Positions 52,010-62,200 of a stretch of DNA of 64,000 nucleotides are shown here, in pieces (position 1 is the first letter of the stretch; every line of letters begins with the position of its first letter). This stretch comes from Streptomyces sp. ISL-1 (GTDB taxonomy: Bacteria; Actinomycetota; Actinomycetes; Streptomycetales; Streptomycetaceae). The notes under the pieces were generated by a model. The model had not been told where the DNA came from. It did not search any database and was given only the letters and a program-made list of their open reading frames with translations. The stretch covers positions 1-64,000 of the forward strand of contig NZ_JAGGOI010000007.1 of the NCBI RefSeq assembly GCF_018614585.1. Reading direction: 5' to 3'. Position numbers and translations under genes: made by a program.

Positions 52010-54127
52010 GTGACCGCCGAAACGTCCGTGCCGTCCACAGCGGTACTGACCGCAGACCGTGACGGTTCCAACTACACCGCGCGGCACCTGCTCGTACTCG
52101 AGGGGCTCGAGGCGGTCCGCAAGCGCCCCGGGATGTACATCGGGTCCACCGACAGCCGCGGCCTGATGCACTGCCTCTGGGAGATCATCGACAACTCCGT
52201 CGACGAGGCCCTCGGGGCGCACTGCGACCACATCGAGGTGATCCTGCACGAAGACGGATCCGTCGAGGTCAAGGACAACGGCCGGGGCATCCCCGTCGAT
52301 GTCGAGCCGAAGACCGGCCTTTCCGGCGTCGAGGTCGTGATGACCAAGCTGCACGCCGGCGGCAAGTTCGGCGGCGGTTCGTACGCCGCGTCCGGCGGTC
52401 TGCACGGCGTGGGCGCCTCCGTCGTCAACGCCCTCTCCGCCCGCCTCGACGTCGAGGTGGACCGCAACGGCGCCACGCATCTGATCAGCTTCCGGCGCGG
52501 GGTCCCCGGTATCTTCACCGAGTCGGGCCCGGACGCCCCCTTCGACCCGGCGAACGGGCTGCTCAAGGGCAAGCGGGTGCCCAGGACCCGTACCGGCACT
52601 CGCGTGCGGTACTGGGCGGACCGGCAGATCTTCCTCAAGGACGCCAAGCTCTCTTTGGAGCACCTCCACCAGCGCGCCCGCCAGACAGCCTTCCTGGTGC
52701 CCGGCCTGACCATCGTGGTGCGCGACGAGCGGGACCTGGAGGGCGAGGGCAAGAGCGAGGAGATCTTCCGTTTCGACGGCGGCATCAGCGAGTTCTGCGA
52801 ATACCTCGCCCAGGACAAGGCCGTCTGCGACGTGGTGCGGCTGACCGGGCAGGGCACCTTCAAGGAGACCGTCCCGGTCCTCGACGACCGCGGCCATATG
52901 ACACCCACCGAGGTCACCCGGGAGCTCGGCGTCGACATCGCCCTGCGCTGGGGCACGGGATACGACACCAACGTCAAGTCCTACGTGAACATCATCGCCA
53001 CCCCCAAGGGCGGCACCCATGTGAGCGGCTTCGAGCGCTCCATCACCAAGACGGTCAACGAGGTGCTGCGCTCCGCCAAGCTGCTGCGCGTCGCCGAGGA
53101 CGACATCGTCAAGGACGACGCCCTGGAGGGCCTCACCGCGGTCGTCACGGTCCGGCTGGCGGAGCCGCAGTTCGAGGGCCAGACCAAGGAGGTACTGGGC
53201 ACCTCGGCGGCCAACAGGATCGTGGCCAATGTCGTCGCCAAGGAGCTCAAGGCGTTTTTGACCTCCACCAAGCGCGATGCCAAGGCGCAGGCCCGCGCGG
53301 TGCTGGAGAAGGCCGTGGCCGCCGCCCGTACGCGTATCGCGGCACGCCAGCACAAGGACGCGCAGCGCAGGAAGACGGCCCTGGAGTCCTCCTCGCTGCC
53401 CGCCAAGCTCGCCGATTGCCGCAGCGACGACGTGGAGCGCAGCGAGCTCTTCATCGTCGAGGGGGACTCCGCTCTGGGCACCGCCAAGCTCGCACGGAAC
53501 AGCGAGTTCCAGGCGCTTCTGCCGATCCGCGGAAAGATCCTCAACGTCCAGAAGTCGTCCATCTCGGACATGCTCAAGAACGCCGAGTGCGGCGCGATCA
53601 TCCAGGTCATAGGAGCCGGTTCGGGCCGGACCTTCGACATCGACGCGGCGCGCTACGGCAAGATCGTCCTGCTGGTCGACGCCGATGTCGACGGCGCCCA
53701 CATCCGCTGTCTGCTGCTTACGCTCTTCCAGCGCTATATGCGGCCGATGGTCGAGGCGGGCCGGGTCTTCGCCGCCGTGCCACCGCTGCACCGGGTGGAA
53801 CTTGTCCAGCCCAAGAAGGGCCAGGACAAGTACGTGTACACGTACTCCGACAACGAGCTGCGCCAGACGCTGCTGGAGTTCCAGCGCAAGGGGATCCGCT
53901 TCAAGGACGCCATCCAGCGCTACAAGGGCCTCGGTGAGATGGACGCCGACCAGCTCGCGGAGACCACGATGGACCCGCGCCACCGCACTCTGCGCCGGAT
54001 CAACATCGGCGACCTGGAGTCCTCCGAGCAGGTCTTCGACCTGCTCATGGGCAATGAGGTCGCACCCCGCAAGGAGTTCATCACCAGCTCCGCCGCGACG
54101 CTGGACCGCTCGCGGATCGACGCCTGA
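52010..54127 (+). CDS. parE: DNA topoisomerase IV subunit B (ParE)
   Basis: ATPase subunit of topoisomerase IV, 705 aa, decatenating daughter chromosomes with ParC. GHKL ATPase motifs 'EIIDNSVDEA', 'DNGRGIPV' and 'GGLHGVGASVVNALS' are present. The transducer has 'QTKEVLG', and the TOPRIM domain has 'EGDSALGTAK' and 'DADVDGAHI'. 'RYKGLGEMDADQL' is near the C-terminus. GAGGAG lies eight bases before the GTG. This locus and the absence of the GyrB-type insertion point to ParE. The partner parC is not in the window. Confidence 0.94.
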   Translation: MTAETSVPSTAVLTADRDGSNYTARHLLVLEGLEAVRKRPGMYIGSTDSRGLMHCLWEIIDNSVDEALGAHCDHIEVILHEDGSVEVKDNGRGIPVDVEPKTGLSGVEVVMTKLHAGGKFGGGSYAASGGLHGVGASVVNALSARLDVEVDRNGATHLISFRRGVPGIFTESGPDAPFDPANGLLKGKRVPRTRTGTRVRYWADRQIFLKDAKLSLEHLHQRARQTAFLVPGLTIVVRDERDLEGEGKSEEIFRFDGGISEFCEYLAQDKAVCDVVRLTGQGTFKETVPVLDDRGHMTPTEVTRELGVDIALRWGTGYDTNVKSYVNIIATPKGGTHVSGFERSITKTVNEVLRSAKLLRVAEDDIVKDDALEGLTAVVTVRLAEPQFEGQTKEVLGTSAANRIVANVVAKELKAFLTSTKRDAKAQARAVLEKAVAAARTRIAARQHKDAQRRKTALESSSLPAKLADCRSDDVERSELFIVEGDSALGTAKLARNSEFQALLPIRGKILNVQKSSISDMLKNAECGAIIQVIGAGSGRTFDIDAARYGKIVLLVDADVDGAHIRCLLLTLFQRYMRPMVEAGRVFAAVPPLHRVELVQPKKGQDKYVYTYSDNELRQTLLEFQRKGIRFKDAIQRYKGLGEMDADQLAETTMDPRHRTLRRINIGDLESSEQVFDLLMGNEVAPRKEFITSSAATLDRSRIDA

Positions 54128-54144
54128 CGAAGGCTTCGCCCACC

Positions 54145-54173
54145 CAGGGGTGGAGCCGTCGGCTCCACCCCTG
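54145..54173 (+). terminator. parE terminator
   Basis: A perfect 13-bp inverted repeat (54145-54157 with 54161-54173) with a 3-nt loop. Confidence 0.9.
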
Positions 54174-54387
54174 AACCGATCCCGGCAACAACCTCCTCGC
54201 CAAGGCGGGCCTTCACGACCGCGCACAGACCGTGCGGTACGCCTGCCGGTATGGCCTCGCGAAGCCACCCGGACCGGCCATCACCTGATGGGGTGAAGAC
54301 CGGAGGGAGATGCGTCCGGGATCTTCCCGCTCTGTCCATCCTTGTGCATGCGGCCGAATCGGTCCGCCGACAAGGAGAGTTGAATCG

Positions 54388-54939
54388 GTGGAGAAGCAGG
54401 AAGGGCGGGACGCCGCGGGGGTACGGCTGGACGACCCGTGGTACGACGCGCTGGCCTCCGGCTGGGGCGAGCTGGACGGCACGGGCGCCCCCGCGCCCGT
54501 CCTGCCGCCGCAGTCCGTGGACCGGCGGAGCGCCGGGCCGTGCACGGCCGACATCTACCTCGAAGTGCAGCGCAGCGCGGCCTTCCAGGAAGTGCGCGGC
54601 CGCTACCGCGGGTTCGTCGTCCCCGCCGCCCTCGCCTTTCTCACTTGGTACTTGGCGTATGTCGTCGCGGCCACCACGGCTCCCGGGCTGATGGCCCGGC
54701 CGGTTGCGGGCGCGGTGAATGTGGCGATGGTCGCCGGGCTCGGACAGTTCCTCACCACCTTCCTGCTGACCTGGGCGTATGCCCGCCATGCACGAGTGCG
54801 CCGGGACCGCGCCGCGCTCGATCTGCGCTGGGCCGTGTTCGATCAGACCAGGGCGCAGGAGCAGACGAAAGCACAGGCGGAGGCAACGGCCCGGGAGCAG
54901 GCGGGAACGCAGGGGATGACGCGAGGGAACGAGCGATGA
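54388..54939 (+). CDS. DUF485 membrane protein
   Basis: Protein of 183 aa. The central 'YRGFVVPAALAFLTWYLAYVVAATTAPGLM' and 'INVAMVAGLGQFLTTFLLTWAYARHARVRRD'-type segments are the two helices of the DUF485 family, which accompanies acetate/solute symporters. The C-terminal tail is Gln/Ala/Glu-rich. The GTG start has AAGGAG ten bases upstream. Its stop overlaps the symporter start as ATGA. It probably assists assembly or activity of the symporter. Confidence 0.88.
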   Translation: MEKQEGRDAAGVRLDDPWYDALASGWGELDGTGAPAPVLPPQSVDRRSAGPCTADIYLEVQRSAAFQEVRGRYRGFVVPAALAFLTWYLAYVVAATTAPGLMARPVAGAVNVAMVAGLGQFLTTFLLTWAYARHARVRRDRAALDLRWAVFDQTRAQEQTKAQAEATAREQAGTQGMTRGNER

Positions 54940-56528
54940 GCGGGGACCACCAGACTCTGGCGCTGCTGCTCTTCAGCGCGTTCATCGCGCTCACCCTCGC
55001 CATCACGACCTGGGTGAGCCGCAACAGGCGCGGTTCGGCGGAGGAGTTCTACGCGGGCGGGCGGCTTTTCTCCCCCATGGAGAATGGGTTCGCGATCGCC
55101 GGGGACTACATGTCCGCCGCCTCGTTCCTCGGTATCTCCGGGCTCATCGCCCTCTACGGCTACGACGGAATGCTTTACTCCGTCGGCTTCCTGGTCGCCT
55201 GGCTGGTCGTCCTGCTCCTCGTCGCCGAACTCGTCCGCAACTGCGGCCGGTTCACTCTCGCCGATGTCGTCGCCTCAAGGATGAGCGAGCGCCCGGTCCG
55301 CATCGCCGCGGGAACTTCCTCGGTCGCCGTGTCCGTTCTCTATCTGGTGGCGCAGATGGTGGGGGCCGGCAGCCTCGTCGCGCTGCTGCTGGGCGGTACG
55401 AGCGAAGCCGCGCGCTCGTGGACCGTCATCGGCGTGGGTGCACTGATGGTGATCTATGTGTCGTTGGGAGGGATGCGAGCCACCACCTGGATCCAGATCG
55501 TGAAGGCCGTACTGCTGATGGCGGGTGCGATCGCGATGACCGTGCTCGTACTGGCACGTTTCCAGGGCGACTTCAACCAGCTGCTGAACTCCGCCGCCGA
55601 ACGCAGCGGCCACGGCAAGGACTTCCTCTCGCCCGGTCTCAAGTACGGCGGGAACTGGACCGCGCGCCTCGACTTCATCAGCCTCGGCCTGGCACTCGTC
55701 CTGGGCACGGCGGGATTGCCGCACATCCTGTCCCGCTTCTACACCGTGCCGACCGCGCGGGCCGCCCGGCGCTCGGTCGTCTGGTCGATCGGCCTCATCG
55801 GCAGCTTCTATCTCATGACGATCGTGCTCGGGTTCGGCGCGGCCGCGGTGGTGGGCTCCGACGCGGTACGAGCGTCGAACGCCGCTGGGAACACGGCGGT
55901 TCCGCTGCTCTCCCTCAGCCTGGGCGGGGGCGCGGGATCGACCGGTGGCACGGTTCTCTTCGCGGTGGTCGCGGCCGTGGCCTTCGCCACGATCCTCGCC
56001 GTCGTCGCCGGGATCACCCTCGCCTCCTCGGCCTCGGTCGCCCACGATCTGTACGCCTCACTCAAGCGCCGCAATTCCAAGCAGCGCAGCGAGGTCGCGG
56101 TCGCCCGGGTCGCCGCGGTCGGCGTCGGGGCGGCCGCCATCGCGCTCGGTCTGCTGGCCCGCGATCTGAACGTCGCGTTCCTGGTGGGTCTGGCGTTCGC
56201 GGTCGCTGCCTCCGCCAATCTGCCCGTACTGCTTTACTCGCTGTTCTGGCGGAACTTCACCACGCGCGGGGCGGTGTGGTCGGTGTACGGCGGACTGATT
56301 CCGGCGGTGCTGCTTGTGGTGTTCTCGCCGGTCGTGACGGGCAGCCCGGAGGCGCTCTTCCCAGGGGTCGACATCCATGTCTTCCCGTTGCAGAACCCGG
56401 GGCTGGTCTCCATCCCGCTCGGCTTCCTTGCCGGGTGGATCGGCACCCTGACCTCCGCCGAACCGCCGGACGCGGCGAAGCACGCGGAGACGGAGGTACG
56501 GGCGCTTACGGGTGCGGGCGCGGTCTGA
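54936..56528 (+). CDS. Sodium:solute symporter, acetate type (ActP-like)
   Basis: Membrane protein of 530 aa with about thirteen helices. 'SAEEFYAGGRLFSPMENGFAIAGDYMSAASFLGISG' and 'GTAGLPHILSRFYTVP' are signatures of the cation/acetate symporter branch of the SSS family. Partner DUF485 is encoded immediately upstream with a four-base overlap. Likely substrates are acetate, pyruvate or other monocarboxylates. The convergent CitA-type two-component system could control it. Confidence 0.92.
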   Translation: MSGDHQTLALLLFSAFIALTLAITTWVSRNRRGSAEEFYAGGRLFSPMENGFAIAGDYMSAASFLGISGLIALYGYDGMLYSVGFLVAWLVVLLLVAELVRNCGRFTLADVVASRMSERPVRIAAGTSSVAVSVLYLVAQMVGAGSLVALLLGGTSEAARSWTVIGVGALMVIYVSLGGMRATTWIQIVKAVLLMAGAIAMTVLVLARFQGDFNQLLNSAAERSGHGKDFLSPGLKYGGNWTARLDFISLGLALVLGTAGLPHILSRFYTVPTARAARRSVVWSIGLIGSFYLMTIVLGFGAAAVVGSDAVRASNAAGNTAVPLLSLSLGGGAGSTGGTVLFAVVAAVAFATILAVVAGITLASSASVAHDLYASLKRRNSKQRSEVAVARVAAVGVGAAAIALGLLARDLNVAFLVGLAFAVAASANLPVLLYSLFWRNFTTRGAVWSVYGGLIPAVLLVVFSPVVTGSPEALFPGVDIHVFPLQNPGLVSIPLGFLAGWIGTLTSAEPPDAAKHAETEVRALTGAGAV

Positions 56529-56589
56529 CGCCGGTGGCGCGGTCCGGACCGGAGCCGTCGCCGAAGGCCGCCCGCGGACGGGCCGGTGA

Positions 56590-57270
56590 TCAGGGGCTCG
56601 CCGACCAGAGGTACCGGTGTTCCGGGCGGCCCGTCTCGCCGTACTTCAGGCTCAGTTGTACGCGGCTCGTCCGCTCCAGCAGCTTCAGATAGCGCTGCGC
56701 CGTCTGCCGGCTCACCCCCGCGCGCTCCGCGATCTCCTGGGTGGACAGCGGTCCTTCGGCGGCCAGCAGCACCTGGCGAACCAGCTCGGCGGTGGTCGGC
56801 GAGTGGCCCTTGGGCAGATCCGGGGCGATCGAGCCGGCCGACAGTGCCCCGAAGATCCGGTCCACCTCGGCCTGTTCCGCCTCGCCGCCGCCCTCCAGGG
56901 TGCGGCGGAGCGAGGCGTATGCCTCCAGCTTGGCGCGCAGGCCCGCGAAGTTGAACGGTTTCACCAGGTACTGGAGCGCGCCATGACGCATCGCCGCCTG
57001 GACGGTGGCCACATCCCGGGCAGCGGTCACCATGATCACATCGGTCTGGTGGCCGAGCGTGCGCAGCTCCCGTACGACCGCGAGCCCGTTCCCGTCCGGT
57101 AGATAGTGGTCGAGCAGGACCAGATCCACCGGACTGTCGGCGATCCGGGCGAGCGCCTCGGCCGCCGAGTATGCCTTCGCGGAGACCCGGAAGCCGGGCA
57201 CCTTGGACACATAGGCCGCGTTGATCTCCGCGACCCGGATGTCGTCGTCCACCACCAGTACGTCGATCAT
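56590..57270 (-). CDS. CitB/DcuR-type response regulator
   Basis: Response regulator of 226 aa. The receiver has 'VVDDDIRVAEIN', phospho-acceptor Asp in 'LLDHYLPDG' and 'YLVKPFNF'. The C-terminal winged helix ('PLSTQEIAERAGVSRQTAQRYLKLLERTSRV') is the type found with citrate/C4-dicarboxylate kinases. Its start overlaps the kinase stop by four bases (ATGA). It probably regulates carboxylate uptake genes; the adjacent symporter is an obvious candidate. Confidence 0.93.
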   Translation of the reverse strand: MIDVLVVDDDIRVAEINAAYVSKVPGFRVSAKAYSAAEALARIADSPVDLVLLDHYLPDGNGLAVVRELRTLGHQTDVIMVTAARDVATVQAAMRHGALQYLVKPFNFAGLRAKLEAYASLRRTLEGGGEAEQAEVDRIFGALSAGSIAPDLPKGHSPTTAELVRQVLLAAEGPLSTQEIAERAGVSRQTAQRYLKLLERTSRVQLSLKYGETGRPEHRYLWSASP

Positions 57271-58910
57271 CGTGCCTCCACCGCCGTGGCCAGCCCCGGC
57301 TCGGTCAGCGCTTCGGGGAGTACGACGGTGAACTCGGCGCCTCCGCCCGGCGCCTCGCGCACCCGCGCGCTGCCGCCCTGCCGTTCCGCGAGCCTGCGCA
57401 CCAGCGCAAGGCCGAGTCCGCGCTTGCCATGCGCCGGGAGCTCCTTGGTGGACCAGCCCTCGGTGAAGATCAACTCCCGCTGTTCGGACGCGATTCCGGG
57501 GCCGCTGTCCGCGATCCGCAGGACGGCCGTACGGCCCTCGGCCCGCAGCTCGACCTCTATTCGCGGGTCCGGCGAACCGGCGGCCGCGTCCAGCGCGTTG
57601 TCGACGAGGTTGCCGACGACCGTGACCAGACCGCGCGGGTCGACCAGCCGGTCGGGCAGCAGCGTCCCCGGCGCGATGCGCAGCGAGACGCCGCGCTCCG
57701 CCGCCACCGTCGCCTTGCCCACCAGCAGTGCGGCCAGCAGGGGGTCATGGATCTTCTCGGTGACCTGCTCGGCGGTGGCCCGGTGCACGCCGACCACTTC
57801 GGTGACGAACTCCACTGCCTCCTCGTGCATCTCCAGTTCGAGGAGTCCGAGCAGGGTGTGCAGCCGGTTGGCGTGCTCATGGTCCTGTGCGCGCAGAGCG
57901 TCGATCAGCCCTCGGGTCGAGTCCAACTCGCGGCCGAGCTGTTCCAACTCGGTGCGGTCACGCAGGGTGACGACAGCGCCGCCGTCGTCGGTCGGCATCC
58001 GGTTGGCGATCAGCACCCGGCTGCCGCGCACGGTCAGCAGGTCCTCGCCGGTGACCCTGCCGGCCAGTACATCCGTCGTCCGGCCCTCGCCCAGCATCTC
58101 TTCGAGCGGCCGCCCCATCGCCTCGTCGCCGAGGCCGAGCAGCCGCTGCGCCTCGTCGTTCATCAGTCGGATCCGGCCCGCCGTGTCGAGCGCCACGACC
58201 CCTTCCCGGATGCCGTGCAGCATCGCCTCGCGCTCCGCCAGCAGCGCGGAGATGTCGGAGAAGGCCAGGTCATGTGTCTGCCGCTGGAGCCTGCGGGAGA
58301 TCAGATAGGCGGCCAGGGCTCCGACGGCCAGCGCCCCACCGGCGTACGCGAGCAGCCCGGGGATCGCGGCCAGCAGCCGGGCGCGCACACTGTCGTACTC
58401 GATGCCGACCGACACCGCGCCGACGATCCTGTCCCCGTCGTCGCGCAGCGGCACCTTGCCGCGGGCGGAACGGCCGAGCGTCCCGCTGTCGATCTCCATC
58501 ACCTCGTTGCCCGCCAGCGCGGCGCTGGGGTCGGTGGAGACGACGCGGCCTATCTCCCGGGGGGCGGTGTGGGACCAGCGCACCCCGCGCCTGTCCATGA
58601 TCACGACGTACTCGGCACCGGTGGCCTCCCGGATCCGCTCGGCCTCGGCCTGTACCGGACCGGCGGCCGTCGGCCGTGAGGCGAGCAGCTCTTCGGCGAC
58701 CTGTGGGGACGCGGTGGTCTCGGCGATGGCGAGCGCCCTGCGCATCGCCTGATCGTCGAGCTGGGCGCTGAGCGGCGCGAGGAAGAGGCCGGTGGCCAGC
58801 ACAGTGACACCAGTGGCGATGGCCAGCTGCATCAGCAGGACCTGGGAGAAGACCCGCTGCGGCCAGCCGAACCGCCGGCGCCGGGCGGGGGCGGTCGGAA
58901 CGGGGTTCAT
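57267..58910 (-). CDS. DcuS/CitA-type sensor histidine kinase
   Basis: Kinase of 547 aa. Two transmembrane helices (about 25-45 and 170-190) flank a periplasmic PAS-like sensor with 'GAEYVVIMDRRGVRWSHTAP'. A cytoplasmic PAS domain ('AMLHGIREGVVALDTAGRIRLMNDEAQRLLG') follows. The phospho-acceptor is His344 in 'AQDHEHANRLHTLLGLLEL', and the ATPase has 'VDNALDAA', 'DSGPGI' and 'KRGLGLALVRRL'. The chosen start is the ATG of 'MNPVPTAP'; TACCGT is eight bases upstream. A second ATG at 58955 is possible. Carboxylate sensing is inferred. Confidence 0.9.
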   Translation of the reverse strand: MNPVPTAPARRRRFGWPQRVFSQVLLMQLAIATGVTVLATGLFLAPLSAQLDDQAMRRALAIAETTASPQVAEELLASRPTAAGPVQAEAERIREATGAEYVVIMDRRGVRWSHTAPREIGRVVSTDPSAALAGNEVMEIDSGTLGRSARGKVPLRDDGDRIVGAVSVGIEYDSVRARLLAAIPGLLAYAGGALAVGALAAYLISRRLQRQTHDLAFSDISALLAEREAMLHGIREGVVALDTAGRIRLMNDEAQRLLGLGDEAMGRPLEEMLGEGRTTDVLAGRVTGEDLLTVRGSRVLIANRMPTDDGGAVVTLRDRTELEQLGRELDSTRGLIDALRAQDHEHANRLHTLLGLLELEMHEEAVEFVTEVVGVHRATAEQVTEKIHDPLLAALLVGKATVAAERGVSLRIAPGTLLPDRLVDPRGLVTVVGNLVDNALDAAAGSPDPRIEVELRAEGRTAVLRIADSGPGIASEQRELIFTEGWSTKELPAHGKRGLGLALVRRLAERQGGSARVREAPGGGAEFTVVLPEALTEPGLATAVEAR

Positions 58911-59231
58911 GACCAGGAACGGTAGATGGCCGAGCGGCCTTTGCGAAACTTCCATTCCCGCGCAAATGGTTTGCGCATTTTGCCGTCGACTTACGTCTTC
59001 TTGGAAATCAGTGGCAAAGGCGCTGGTGCCGCCGGACCCAGGGGTTCTGGGCGGATGAGGACGGGGTATTTGGCGCGGTCATGGCAGTAGACGATTTGGC
59101 ATATCTCTGCAACTCTCTGACCGCCACGCGCAAAAGACTCAGTCCTACAGTGCACAAACGCCAGTTGCACAGGTATGCCGACAGAGCCGCGCCTCGTTGT
59201 GTCAGCGCACGGGGCCGAAGATCGGGGACTT
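58911..59231. other. Divergent region kinase / glucanase
   Basis: 321 bp with no gene. It contains the perfect palindrome at 58960-58976 and short TTGCGC/GCGCAAA motifs. Confidence 0.5.
58960..58976. promoter_or_regulatory. LacI-like operator palindrome
   Basis: GCGCAAA-TGG-TTTGCGC is a perfect 7-3-7 inverted repeat. It lies 50 bp upstream of the kinase start and about 255 bp upstream of the glucanase start. It resembles the half-sites near the LacI gene at the window end. Confidence 0.55.
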
Positions 59232-62200
59232 ATGAGACCGCAACGCTGGAGTTGGCGGGTGCTCTCCGCCGTGATCACCGCCAGTCTTCTGCTGATCGCC
59301 CGGCCGTCGCTCGCCGCATCGGCCGCCGACGGCCCCAACGCCGCCGCGGGCCGCCCCGCGGCGGCGAGCAGCGCCCACAGCGAGTACGCCGCCCGCAACA
59401 TCACCGACACGGACCAGGCGACCTACTGGCAGAGCGCCGGTACGAGCTTCCCCCAGTGGGTGCAGGCCGACCTCGGCAGCGCCACCCGGATCGACGAAGT
59501 GGTCCTCAAACTCCCCGCCGGGTGGGAGAGCCGGCAGCAGACCCTCTCCGTCCAGGGCAGCGCCGACGGCACCAGCTTCGCGACCCTGAAGACCTCGGCC
59601 GCGTACACCTTCGGCCCGGGCCAGGCCAATACGGTGGCCATCGTCTTCCCGGCCGCCCAGACCAGGTTCGTGCGCGTCCACATCACCGCCAACACGGGCT
59701 GGCAGGCTGCCCAGCTGTCCGAACTCGAAGTCCACGCGGCCGGTGAGTCCTCCGTCAATCTCGCCCGAGGCAAGACTCTGACCGCCGGCAGCCACACCGA
59801 GGTCTACGCGGCGGCCAACGCCAACGACGGCAACCGGGCCAGCTACTGGGAGAGCCGCAACGGCGATCTCCCGCAGTGGATCCGGGCCGACCTGGGCACC
59901 TCCGTCCGCGTCGACCGGGTCGTCCTGCGTCTGCCCGACGGCTGGGAAGACAGAACGCAGACCCTGCAGATTCAGGGCAGCCTGAGCGGCGCGGACTTCA
60001 CCGATCTGACCGCGTCCAAGGCGTACGAGTTCAACGCGGCCGGCGGCCGGTCGGTGACGATCTCCTTCGACGCCGCCATCACGCGATACGTGCGGGTACT
60101 GGTCACCGCCAACACCGCCCGGGCAGCCGCCCAGGTCTCGGAGTTCGAGATCTATGGCCCGGCGACCGGCGACACCCAGGCACCCACGGCTCCCACCGCG
60201 CTCGCCTTCACCGAGCCGGCCACCGGCCAGATCAAGCTGACCTGGGAGGCGTCCACCGACAACACCGCCGTCACCGGCTACGACATCTACGCCAACAACG
60301 AACTGCGCACCAGCGTCGCCGGGAACGTCACGACGTACACGGACACGCAGTCCACAAGCGTCACGGTGGCGTACTTCGTGCGCGCGAAGGACGCGGCAGG
60401 GAACCAGTCAGCCAACAGCAACACCGTGACCCGCAAGGCAGACACCGGAGACACCCAGGCACCGACCGCACCCGCGGGTCTCGCCTTCACCGAGCCCGCC
60501 GCCGGCCAGATCAAGCTGACCTGGGGCGCGTCCTCGGACAACACCGGGGTCACCGGGTACGACATCTACGCCAACAACGCGCTGCGCAGGAGCGTGGCAG
60601 GCAATGTCACGACCTATACCGATCCTCAGCCCGCGAGCGCGACGGTCTCGTACTTCGTACGTGCCAAGGACGCCGCCGGGAACGAGTCCGGCAACAGCAA
60701 CACCGTGACCCGCAACGGATCCACGGGCTCGGCATCCAACCTCGCCGTCGGGAAGCCGATCAGCGCCTCCTCCGTGATCCACACCTTTGTCGCGGAGAAC
60801 GCCAACGACAACAGTCTGACGACCTACTGGGAGGGCGCTGCGGCCAGTTACCCGGGCACCCTCACCGTGAATCTGGGCGCCAACGCCGACCTGAGCAGCG
60901 TGGTCGTCAAGCTCAATCCGGACAGCGGCTGGGGCACACGGACGCAGAACATCCAGGTGCTCGGCCGTGAGCAGAGCGCGCAAGGCTTCACCAGCCTGGC
61001 CGCTGCGAAGGACTACACCTTCAATCCGGCGAGCGGCAACGCGGTGACCGTCCCGGTCGACGCGCGAGTCGCCGACGTACAGCTGAAGTTCACCTCCAAC
61101 ACCGGCGCGACCGCGGGTCAGGTGGCGGAATTCCAGGTGCTGGGCGTTGCGGCGCCCAACCCCGATCTGGAGGTCACCGGTCTGACGGCGTTGCCCGCGT
61201 CGCCTGTCGAGTCGGACCCGATCACCCTGTCGGTCACCGTACGCAACAGCGGACCCGTCGCCTGTGCCGCGAGCGCGGTCGCGTTCCGGCTCGGCGGCAC
61301 CAAGGTCGCAACGTCCCAGGCCGGCGCCCTGGCCGCCGGGGCACAGGCGACAGTCAGCGCGTCGATAGGGGCGCGTGACGCGGGCACGTACCAGCTCAGC
61401 GCCGTCGCCGACGAGGCGAACGCCGTCATCGAGCAGAACGAGACCAACAACACCTACACCAGCCCGGCTCCGCTGGTGGTGAGGCCGGTCGACAGCTCCG
61501 ACCTGATCGCATCCGCGGTGAACTGGACCCCGAGCGGCCCCGCGGCCGGTGACACCGTGACCTTCTCCGTGGCCCTGAAGAACCAGGGAACGCTGGCCTC
61601 GGCGGGCGGCGGCCACGGCATCGCGCTCACCGTGACCGACTCCAGGGGCGAGACGGTCAAGACCCTCACCGGTGAGCACAGCGGAGCCATCGCCGCCGGC
61701 GCGACCACATCAGCCGTGAATCTCGGCACCTGGTCCGCCACCAATGGCTCGTACACCGTCAAGGTGGTCGTCGCCGACGACGCCAACGAGGTGCCGGTCA
61801 AGCGTGCCAACAACACGAGCACCCGTCCGCTGTTCGTCGGCCGCGGCGCCAATATGCCGTACGACATGTACGAGGCGGAGGACGGCACGGCGGGCGGCGG
61901 CGCAGAGGTCGTCGGACCGAACCGGACCGTCGGCGACGTCGCGGGCGAGGCGTCGGGCCGCAAGGCCGTGACCCTCAACAACACCGGCAACTATGTGGAG
62001 TTCACGACCAGGGCGAGCACCAACACCCTGGTGACGCGATTCTCCATCCCGGACTCCCCGGGCGGCGGAGGCAACGACTCGACGCTCAACGTGTACGTCA
62101 ACGGCACCTTCCGCAAGGCGATCGACCTCACCTCCAAGTACGCCTGGCTGTACGGAGCGGAGGCCAGTCCCGGGAACTCTCCGGGATCCGGCGCCCCGCG

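Noticed and set aside
51965..54268. A 767-codon frame antisense to parE
   Set aside because: Shadow of parE; the peptide shows no family features.
60168..60725. Direct repeats that might be read as a CRISPR-like array
   Set aside because: They are two 279-bp coding repeats of FN3 domains within one gene.
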